41,043 nt of DNA from the NCBI GenBank assembly GCA_949292185.1, contig CASEYP010000033.1, positions 1 through 41,043 of the forward strand, given 5' to 3'. Source of the DNA: an uncultured bacterium (GTDB taxonomy: Bacteria > Cyanobacteriota > Vampirovibrionia > Gastranaerophilales > Gastranaerophilaceae). The notes beneath the pieces were generated by a model. That model saw only the letters and a list, made by a program, of their open reading frames with translations, made no database searches and had not been told where the DNA came from. Below, piece by piece: positions 35,063 through 41,043 of this stretch; position 1 is the stretch's first letter; each line of letters opens with the position of its first letter. The position numbers and the translations under genes are program-made.

Positions 35063-36049
35063 GATTTTATCAGTTTCTTTATTCTCTTGTCTTATGTAGT
35101 CTATATACTCTAAAATCTTGTTGTAGTCTTCTTCTACTACGAGTACTCCTCTGATTTTTGATGCGTTTCTAATTCCTGCTATGTAGTATGGATAAAATTT
35201 TCTGAAAAATTTTATTGCAATTTTTTCACCACGAAGTTTAATTTCTTCATCAAGATGAAGCTTCATCATATCAAGTTTTTGTAAAATGTTTGGCGGTGGA
35301 AGTTTTTCTCCTGTTTTAAAATAGTGGGCTACTCTATGTATAAGAGTAGGATCACCAAGAACTCCACGGCCTATTGCAACTCCATCTGCCTTACTTTGTT
35401 CAATAGCTTCGATTGCTGTTTCTATTGATGTAATATCACCATTTGCAAAAACAGGAATGTCTACATTTTCTTTAAGTTGTTTTATTTTAGACCAGTCAGC
35501 TTTTCCTGCATAAAATTGAGATCTTGTTCTGGCGTGAATAGTTATAAATTCGGCTCCTGCTTCTTGCATTTGTTGCCCAAATTCTACAAAATTCATATCA
35601 TCTTGCGTGTAGCCTAATCTAAATTTTACGCTTACAGGTTTATCAGTACCTTCTTTTACAGCTTTAACAAGGTCTGCTGCAAGTTGTGGGTTTTTCATAA
35701 GAGCACAACCATCTTGACCTTTTACGACTTTATTTACGGGACAACCCATATTTATGTCTATCATATCTGCAAATTGGCTTAGATATTCTGAGGAGTATTT
35801 CATTAAGTGAGGTTTATGTCCGCAGATTTGATAAACTATCGGATGATGGTTCTCATCTAATTTTGTTATTTCTGTTTGAACATTTTGGGCTAAAAATTCC
35901 GAACTTATCATTTCTGTTGTTAAGAGTGCCTCTTTTGAGTATTTTCTGACTAGAGATCTTAAAACATAATCAGTTATTCCTGCCATTGGGGCTAGGGATA
36001 CTTTGCTTTTGATAAGTTTTTGGACTTGTGGGTTACTTCTTTGTTGCAT
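35051..36049 (-). CDS. dusB: tRNA-dihydrouridine synthase (DusB-like)
   Basis: This 332-residue FMN enzyme reduces uridines in the D-loop of tRNA. Family signatures are present: LAPMAGITDYVLRSL near residues 16-30, then INMGCPVNKVVKGQDGCALM near 97-116, which includes the catalytic Cys and the tRNA/FMN-binding Lys. FITIHARTRSQFYAGKADWS and VFANGDITS follow, and VAIGRGVLGDP near 223 completes the barrel. The start overlaps the end of the TPR gene by 17 bases, so the two are co-transcribed. Subfamily is by eye. Confidence 0.93.
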   Translation of the reverse strand: MQQRSNPQVQKLIKSKVSLAPMAGITDYVLRSLVRKYSKEALLTTEMISSEFLAQNVQTEITKLDENHHPIVYQICGHKPHLMKYSSEYLSQFADMIDINMGCPVNKVVKGQDGCALMKNPQLAADLVKAVKEGTDKPVSVKFRLGYTQDDMNFVEFGQQMQEAGAEFITIHARTRSQFYAGKADWSKIKQLKENVDIPVFANGDITSIETAIEAIEQSKADGVAIGRGVLGDPTLIHRVAHYFKTGEKLPPPNILQKLDMMKLHLDEEIKLRGEKIAIKFFRKFYPYYIAGIRNASKIRGVLVVEEDYNKILEYIDYIRQENKETDKILLS

Positions 36050-38168
36050 ATTCTTTTAATTCTTCAGAACGGGCTTTTGCATATTGTTTATATTCATCAT
36101 CTTGAACGTCAGAATTTGCATATTCTAAATAGTACTGGTAAGCTTCTTTGTATTTACCCAAAGCATCATAGTCTGAGGCTATAAGGTAATTACAGTTAGT
36201 GAAATCTTTATTTAGGCTATATGCTTTTTTAAGATCTGCAATAGCTTCGTTTCGTTTTTCCTTTGACTCATATATCATACCACGATAATATAATGCGTAT
36301 GAATTTTCCGGATCTTTTGATAATATTTCGTTAAACATTGCCAAACTTTCATCCAGTTTGTTTTCGTCAAATTTTGTTATTGCATCGTTTAGGTAATTTG
36401 ATTGTTCCATAGCCGTTATTGAATTTAGATATTCTACAGCTTGGGTGTTATTTTTATTAAATGTTATAGCTTTTTGCAAGTATAATTTTGCATTTTGGTA
36501 ATCTTCGTTTTCCCCGTATAGACAAGCTATATAGTATGCTATATCAGAATCTATAGGTTTTAGCGCTAGAGCTTTTTTATAGTATTCTATTGCATTTTGT
36601 TTGTCTCCGAGTTCTTGATAAGATGATGCAGCTCCAAGCATTGTATCTGCCGTTGGTGGGTCTATTGATAAATATATATTTATAGCATTTGGGTAATCTT
36701 TATTTTGAAAATATTCTGCGGCTTTTGCCATTTTATTATCATTATCCATAGATGAAATATTTTTTATTGTATTTGTAATTGTTTCATCTTTAGGAAATTT
36801 TACTTGTGCTGTTTTTAATGTATTTAGTGCTTCATCATATTTGTTTCCTTGAGCTTGTGCTAATGATAAGTTTACATACATTTCAGGGTCTTGAGTTTTT
36901 GCTGATTTGATTGCCTCGTTGTACATATATATTGCATTATCAATTTTGCCGTCTTTATGTAATTGGATTGCATAATCGTATAGGATTCCTGAAGGGTCTT
37001 GACTTGCCATTTGGGTATTTACGTATTCAACGAATTGTTCAGGGGTCATTAAACTTTTTGCGTTTTCAACCATTTGAGCTTTTAAGTATTCGTTATTCGG
37101 GTCAAGCGCTAAAACTTTTTTATATGCTTCTTGAGCAGTCTTATTTTCTCCAAGTTTTTCTAAGCATTGTGCTCTATATAAATTGGCATTTATATTATCA
37201 GGATATAAAATTAACACTGATTCATAAGCTTTGATAGCTGTTCTATAATCCCCTTTTTGTTGGTATAGGGTTCCTGTGTTAATTCTTGTGTTTATGTTTG
37301 AAGGATCTAAAGATTCAGCTTGCTTGTAGTAGGTAAGAGCTTCATCAAGTCTTCCTTCTTTTTGTAATATTGCCCCCATATTTGCATTAAGATTTGCATT
37401 ACTTGGCATACTGCTTACTTTCTTTTCAAAAGTTCTTTCTAGGGTATAAAGAATATCTTTGTTATCAGCTGTGGATTTTTCAAGTACATAGCTATACTCT
37501 TTTAGTGCATCATCAGAAGATCCCATATTATCTAAAATTTTTGCATAAGCAAGTCTTAAACTTAAATCTGATGGTGCAACAGCTAGAGCTTTTTTATAAT
37601 ACTCAGCGGCTTTTGGCTCGTTACCTAAAATCTTCATAATGTCGCCAACTTGTTCAAAACTACTTTTTTGGAGTTCTCTGCTTCCTAATGCTTGTGTAAA
37701 TTCATAAGCCGCAGCTGGAAAATTACCTTCGGCACGTAATTTTTTTGCTGTATCAAATCGGTTTTGAGGTGATTCATCAAAATTTATTGCGTCTAAACAT
37801 TTTGCTAAATTGTCTTGAACTTGATTTATTGCTGTTGCTGAATTTTGTACATAGTTAGGAGTAGGATAATACATTAAATAAAATAATGCACTTCTATAAT
37901 CATCAGCAGCTTTTGCCCAGTTTCTATCTTTGTTTGCGTATTCAGTTCCTCTTGCAAGATATGAGTTTACAAGCCCGATTCTTGCTGAGTTATCTAAATA
38001 ATTTATTCTGAGTGCACTTTTGAATTCGGTTATTGCTCCTGAATATTGATATTGTGACAGGTAACTTTGTCCAAGATCAAAATGCTCTTTAAAGTCAGCA
38101 AATGCTGCTCCATTTAATAAACAGAAAATAAGTGCAACTTTGGTAAGAGTTACTAATGATTTGTTCAT
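36033..38168 (-). CDS. large exported TPR protein
   Basis: The best start is ATG 38168 (AGGGAG upstream); a GTG 21 bases further up is less likely. This gives 711 residues. A signal peptide (SLVTLTKVALIFCLLNGAAF...) is followed by about 15 tetratricopeptide units covering nearly the whole length, for example AAEYYKKALAVAPSDLSLRL, EALTYYKQAESLDPSNINTR and AIEYYKKALALKPIDSDIAY. TPR arrays bind partner proteins; an exported one is probably an envelope scaffold. The gene is coupled to dus by overlap. Confidence 0.88.
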   Translation of the reverse strand: MNKSLVTLTKVALIFCLLNGAAFADFKEHFDLGQSYLSQYQYSGAITEFKSALRINYLDNSARIGLVNSYLARGTEYANKDRNWAKAADDYRSALFYLMYYPTPNYVQNSATAINQVQDNLAKCLDAINFDESPQNRFDTAKKLRAEGNFPAAAYEFTQALGSRELQKSSFEQVGDIMKILGNEPKAAEYYKKALAVAPSDLSLRLAYAKILDNMGSSDDALKEYSYVLEKSTADNKDILYTLERTFEKKVSSMPSNANLNANMGAILQKEGRLDEALTYYKQAESLDPSNINTRINTGTLYQQKGDYRTAIKAYESVLILYPDNINANLYRAQCLEKLGENKTAQEAYKKVLALDPNNEYLKAQMVENAKSLMTPEQFVEYVNTQMASQDPSGILYDYAIQLHKDGKIDNAIYMYNEAIKSAKTQDPEMYVNLSLAQAQGNKYDEALNTLKTAQVKFPKDETITNTIKNISSMDNDNKMAKAAEYFQNKDYPNAINIYLSIDPPTADTMLGAASSYQELGDKQNAIEYYKKALALKPIDSDIAYYIACLYGENEDYQNAKLYLQKAITFNKNNTQAVEYLNSITAMEQSNYLNDAITKFDENKLDESLAMFNEILSKDPENSYALYYRGMIYESKEKRNEAIADLKKAYSLNKDFTNCNYLIASDYDALGKYKEAYQYYLEYANSDVQDDEYKQYAKARSEELKEYATKK

Positions 38169-38254
38169 GTTTGCTCCCTTTCTTCGCACTATTTTATTAC
38201 AATTAATGTTTTCTGTATATACACAATCGGTTAATTGTAAATTTCTGTATATAA

Positions 38255-38297
38255 AACAAAAGAGTAAGATACAAATTATGCATCTTACTCTTTTGTT
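38255..38297. terminator. strong intrinsic terminator after the 47-residue gene
   Basis: A perfect 16-bp stem AACAAAAGAGTAAGAT / ATCTTACTCTTTTGTT with an 11-base loop. It lies just past the stop codon of the small minus-strand gene and before the TPR gene. Confidence 0.88.
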
Positions 38298-38314
38298 AAA
38301 TTTCAGGCTTGCTT

Positions 38315-38458
38315 TTATACATTAAAATCGTTTACTGAGATGAATTTCAAACATTCATCAAATAAATCCTGTAAAGGTTTAGAGACATCAATCTCGCCCA
38401 AATCTACTCTCGAAATTTCCATTGTTGCAGCAAGTGCTTCAGCCTGTGTTTTTTCCAT
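38315..38458 (-). CDS. 47-residue protein, unknown function
   Basis: The short frame reads MEKTQAEALAATMEISRVDL, then GEIDVSKPLQDLFDECLKFI and a short tail. AAGGAG lies 9 bases before the ATG and a strong terminator follows the stop, so it is a complete one-gene transcription unit. The protein is acidic and probably two helices. A 13-bp palindrome lies about 50 bases upstream. No family is recognised; regulator or adaptor roles are both possible. Confidence 0.7.
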   Translation of the reverse strand: MEKTQAEALAATMEISRVDLGEIDVSKPLQDLFDECLKFISVNDFNV

Positions 38459-38504
38459 ACCTAAATGCTCCTTATTTAATTGTCTTGGTCTTATATCCTT
38501 AATC

Positions 38505-38536
38505 TTAACAAGATATATATCGGTATATCTTGTTAA
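38505..38536. promoter_or_regulatory. palindrome upstream of the 47-residue gene
   Basis: TTAACAAGATATA / TATATCTTGTTAA, perfect 13-bp arms with a 6-base centre (TATCGG). It lacks a T-run, so it is more likely an operator or 5'-leader structure than a terminator. Confidence 0.5.
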
Positions 38537-38709
38537 AAACTTTAGCTATATTTTCTATAATTTTTATATAATCTCTTTAATCTTGATATATAAAGCTTTT
38601 GAGGCTGTTACAATTCTTAATATTGAATTAAAATACAAACTATAGCATAATTTTATTTTTTATGATAATATAATTCCGTAGTATTACTTTAATATAAGGA
38701 GATAAAAAA

Positions 38710-39246
38710 ATAGCTAACGATACTAGATCCGCAAGGGATAAGGACAAAACAATAATGAATGAGCGTATACGCTCTAAAGAAGTACGATTGATAGATGAAA
38801 ACGGAACAAATCATGGTATAGTTCCAACATCTCAAGCATTGGATATGGCTGATGAAGCTGGTTTGGATTTAGTATTGATAAGCCCTAATCAAGCTCCACC
38901 TGTTGCTAAAATCTTAGATTATGGAAAATATAAATATGAACTTGCTAAAAAAGCAAAAGAAGCTAAGAAAAAACAACATGTTGTGGAAGTTAAAGAAGTT
39001 AAAGTAAGATACAAAATTGACGTTCATGATTATGAAGTTCGATTGAAAAGTGTAAGAAAATTTATAGCTCAAGGAAATAAAGTAAAAATTGTTGTAATGC
39101 TTAGAGGAAGAGAAATGCAACATTCAAATCTTGCGTATGAGTTGGCAAACAGATTTATTGCAGATTTGGCAAATGATCCTATCCAAGTTGAGAAAAAACC
39201 AACATTAGAAGGTAGAAACGTTACTTTGTATTTAGCTGGTCAATAG
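38710..39246 (+). CDS. infC: translation initiation factor IF-3, probable AUA start
   Basis: The IF-3 core is clear: NERIRSKEVRLIDENG at the N-terminal domain, then KILDYGKYKYELAKKAKEAK in the linker and VKIVVMLRGREMQHSNLAYE in the C-terminal domain. IF-3 binds the 30S subunit and rejects wrong start codons. An ATG at 38755 gives 163 residues and has a possible AAGGA 10 bases upstream. However, a perfect AAGGAG (38696-38701) stands 8 bases before an in-frame ATA at 38710, giving 178 residues starting ANDTRSARDK after the initiator. Rare starts (AUU) are classic for infC, where IF-3 limits its own synthesis. Confidence 0.92.
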   Translation: MANDTRSARDKDKTIMNERIRSKEVRLIDENGTNHGIVPTSQALDMADEAGLDLVLISPNQAPPVAKILDYGKYKYELAKKAKEAKKKQHVVEVKEVKVRYKIDVHDYEVRLKSVRKFIAQGNKVKIVVMLRGREMQHSNLAYELANRFIADLANDPIQVEKKPTLEGRNVTLYLAGQ

Positions 39247-39262
39247 ATATTCAACAAATCTC

Positions 39263-39290
39263 TTGACTTTAAACTTTGAGCAGGTATTAT
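39263..39290 (+). promoter_or_regulatory. promoter of tRNA-Phe
   Basis: TTGACT (39263-39268), a 16-base spacer and TATTAT (39285-39290), about 33 bases before the mature tRNA. Confidence 0.65.
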
Positions 39291-39322
39291 AGAAAACGTA
39301 GCCAGCATGAGTTGCAAGACTA

Positions 39323-39398
39323 GCCGCAATAGCTCAGTTGGTAGAGCAAGGGACTGAAAATCCCTGTGTCCTTGGTTCAATTCCGAGTTGCGGCACCA
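39323..39398 (+). tRNA. tRNA-Phe (GAA)
   Basis: 76 bases with 7-bp acceptor stem GCCGCAA/TTGCGGC, D-arm AGCTCAGTTGGTAGAGC, and anticodon loop CTGAAAA (anticodon GAA). The T-arm contains GGTTCAATTCC. CCA is encoded. Confidence 0.97.
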
Positions 39399-39402
39399 TT
39401 AA

Positions 39403-39432
39403 AAAAAAAGAGAACTTCGGTTCTCTTTTTTT
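39403..39432 (+). terminator. terminator of tRNA-Phe
   Basis: AAAAAAAGAGAAC, UUCG tetraloop, GTTCTCTTTTTTT: a 13-bp stem with a T-run, 5 bases after the tRNA. Confidence 0.93.
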
Positions 39433-39447
39433 ATAGGAGGAATTAAG

Positions 39448-39471
39448 ATGAATCTTGTAGGTGTAATAAAG
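39448..39471 (+). pseudogene. 5' end of a gene interrupted by the Mu-like element
   Basis: A strong AGGAGG (39435-39440) is followed by ATG and seven more codons (MNLVGVIK) before the reading frame hits TGA, where the transposon seems to begin. The ribosome site and start look real, but the rest of the gene would lie beyond the right end of the element, outside the window. Confidence 0.5.
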
Positions 39472-39488
39472 TGAGTGCTTTGCGTATG

Positions 39489-39702
39489 ACAGATGGTGCG
39501 ATTATTTCGGGCAATCGGCTTGTGTAGCGGATTTTAGGGGTAGGAAATAATCAAACCATGTGTACCATAAATACTCTTTTTACTCTTTTTCTACTCGGCA
39601 CAGATGGTGTGATTATTTCGGGCAAAAGGATTACAACCCTCTTTCTGCTTGTGTTTTAGGGCGATTAAGGCTTGGTACAAATGGTATGATTATTTTGGGC
39701 AA
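39489..39702 (+). repeat. three 26-bp direct repeats, likely transposase-binding sites
   Basis: The units are 39489-39514, 39600-39625 and 39677-39702, of the form ACARATGGTRYGATTATTTY followed by GGGCAA. The first two differ at one position; the third differs from the second at three. Starts are 111 and 77 bases apart. The position and number match the three MuA-binding sites at one end of phage Mu. Confidence 0.88.
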
Positions 39703-39820
39703 GTGAGTCGTTTGAGGTTTTTGAAAATTCTGCCTGTTAAAATTTTTAATTGATACAAAAGCGACACAATGCTCGGAAGTGATGTTCCAATTCTTCATCT
39801 TCAGAGTTAATGTGTTGCAC

Positions 39821-41043
39821 ATGGAAAACTGTTATATAAATATTAAAGAAATCGCACAGGCTAAGGGGTTAAAGAGCACTCGTTCAATCCGAATGGAAAT
39901 AAACAAACCTGAAAGCAAATATATTTCAAGGGAAGTCAAAGTTAACGGCGGTATCTCATACGAAATATTGTTTTCAAGTTTAGAACCTGAATTACAACAA
40001 AAACTTCGGGAATGCGAAACAAAATCAACGGCAATTGTTCCGTTGAATTACAAACCGCCTATTATTACAGATAAAGCAAGACAGACGGCAAATCACAGAA
40101 TGAACATTGTTAAAGCCGCACTTGAACACAGAAATAAATATCCGAGTATAAAAGAGGCTGATGCTGAATTTTTAGACCTGTATAATTCTGGATTGTATTT
40201 ACCAAAAGCATACGAATTTCTGGGCCGTATTTCAATCGGAACATTAAGAAGATACATACAAGCCTACAAGAAAACAGGCAACGCAGAATCCCTAATACCT
40301 CAATACAAAATAACAAAGCAGGGTGAGTATAACAGCATTTTAGATGACAATATGAAAAAAGTTCTGCTTGCTCTTTTACTTCATCAGAATAAATTCGGGT
40401 ACAATACGGCAATCAGGCTTGCAAAACAAGTATTGATTAAAAAAGGATATGATGAAGATGCTCTGCCGAGTAATATAACTTTCAAACGCTTTGCGGAACA
40501 TTTCAGAAGAAACCATTATGCGGAGTGGGTGTTAAGACGTGAGGGTATGAAAGCCTACCACGATAAGGTTGAACCATATATTGAGAGGGATATAAGTAAA
40601 ATAGAAGTTGGAGATGTGTTAATCGCAGACGGACACGTTCTAAACTTTCAAGTAATAAATCCGTTTACAGGAAAACCGACCAGAGCAACTTTGGTCGGTT
40701 TTTTAGACTGGAAATCAACAGCATTTGTCGGCTATGAAATTATGATGACTGAAAATACTCAGTGCATAGCCTCTGCCCTTAGAAATGCAATTATTAATTT
40801 AGGTATTATCCCGAAAGTAGTTTATCAGGATAATGGTAAAGCATTTAAGGCAAAGTATTTTCAATCTTGTGATTTTGACGAGGAGTGTTTTAACGGAGTG
40901 TATGCCAATTTAGGTATTCACTCCGTTTTTGCTAAACCATACAATGCACGTGCAAAAGTTATAGAAAGATTTTTCTTAGATTTTCAGGAAGAATTTGAGA
41001 AACTTATGCCAAGTTATATCGGTACTTCAATTGAAAACCGTCC
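39821..41043 (+). CDS. Mu-type DDE transposase (MuA-like), 5' part
   Basis: The frame is open from ATG 39821 to the window end, 407 codons. A Mu-type N-terminal DNA-binding region (NIKEIAQAKGLKSTRSIRME) is followed by a helical domain. The rve/integrase catalytic core follows: Asp270 in LIADGHVLNFQV, Asp337 in VYQDNGKAF, and Glu382 in ARAKVIERFF. The positions are close to those of phage Mu MuA (269, 336, 392). About 250 further residues are expected beyond the edge. It binds the end repeats and joins the element to new DNA, probably with a MuB-like ATPase encoded downstream. Confidence 0.93.
   Translation, partial: MENCYINIKEIAQAKGLKSTRSIRMEINKPESKYISREVKVNGGISYEILFSSLEPELQQKLRECETKSTAIVPLNYKPPIITDKARQTANHRMNIVKAALEHRNKYPSIKEADAEFLDLYNSGLYLPKAYEFLGRISIGTLRRYIQAYKKTGNAESLIPQYKITKQGEYNSILDDNMKKVLLALLLHQNKFGYNTAIRLAKQVLIKKGYDEDALPSNITFKRFAEHFRRNHYAEWVLRREGMKAYHDKVEPYIERDISKIEVGDVLIADGHVLNFQVINPFTGKPTRATLVGFLDWKSTAFVGYEIMMTENTQCIASALRNAIINLGIIPKVVYQDNGKAFKAKYFQSCDFDEECFNGVYANLGIHSVFAKPYNARAKVIERFFLDFQEEFEKLMPSYIGTSIENR

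Larger units (their letters stand above)
39472..41043 (+). mobile_element. left part of a Mu-like transposon
   Basis: The presumed end begins TGAGTGCTTTGCG, in keeping with the TG...CA ends of Mu relatives. It is followed by three related 26-bp repeats and a MuA-type transposase gene. The right end is not in the window, so no target duplication can be checked. Confidence 0.75.

Noticed and set aside
38340-38645. Plus-strand open frame of 101 codons
   Set aside because: It covers the antisense of the 47-residue gene and its palindrome, has no ribosome site, and ends in AT-rich non-coding DNA.
39489-39702. Three spaced repeats as a short CRISPR array
   Set aside because: Spacing is unequal (111 and 77), the units vary, and no cas genes are present; transposon end sites next to a MuA-type gene fit better.

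Overview
The window is AT-rich DNA (roughly 30% GC by eye) from a bacterium that I place, by inference, in the gut-associated Gastranaerophilales (Vampirovibrionia, formerly Melainabacteria). The grounds are the protein at 29484-30632 with its MGMSASQARFLSLTARK start, which I recognise from that group, a two-membrane TonB/ExbB/ExbD gene set, and the style of infC, dus and ssrA. This placement was not checked by search.

Layout. (1) 1-2743: secreted and membrane accessory genes. The 3' end of an M23 endopeptidase gene runs into a convergent small secreted protein. The same arrangement follows again, but with only a decayed M23 tail; both secreted-protein genes carry a nearly identical 61-bp upstream sequence. 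(2) 2874-3851: a DUF3089 alpha/beta hydrolase, then about 600 bp of repeat-rich non-coding DNA. (3) 4461-19502: a defence island with a macrodomain protein, a McrB/McrC pair, and a type I restriction-modification operon (hsdR, hsdM, four embedded genes, hsdS), followed by a DUF2924 protein and a large serine recombinase. (4) 19554-21907: a solitary ParB-N/beta-class DNA methyltransferase with a DUF5681 partner and an XRE regulator. (5) 22261-27116: three secreted-protein genes of unknown function. (6) 27172-28697: the last 29 codons of a second, diverged serine recombinase gene and a HEPN-like protein. (7) 28872-29271: tmRNA (ssrA), the likely right border of the island. (8) 29484-39398: mostly core genes: a lineage-specific coiled-coil protein, exbD-exbD-exbB-tonB, two paralogous envelope proteins, a tRNA-dihydrouridine synthase, a large TPR protein, a 47-residue protein too short for ordinary ORF calling, infC with a probable AUA start, and tRNA-Phe. 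(9) 39472-41043: the left end of a Mu-like transposon with three 26-bp repeats and a MuA-type DDE transposase that leaves the window. It appears to interrupt a gene after its seventh or eighth codon.

The most interesting candidate system is the block of four tightly coupled genes between hsdM and hsdS: a membrane-anchored protein, a HEPN protein with an Rx4H motif, a second membrane-anchored protein and a DUF2971-like protein. Three gene junctions in this block share a roughly 26-bp sequence derived from the 3' end of hsdM, which suggests that cargo was added stepwise at this point. The second candidate is the duplicated M23/secreted-protein arrangement at the left edge, which looks like an effector-immunity locus with an orphan module. 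The third is the secreted trio at 22261-27116 trapped between an intact recombinase and the remnant of another.
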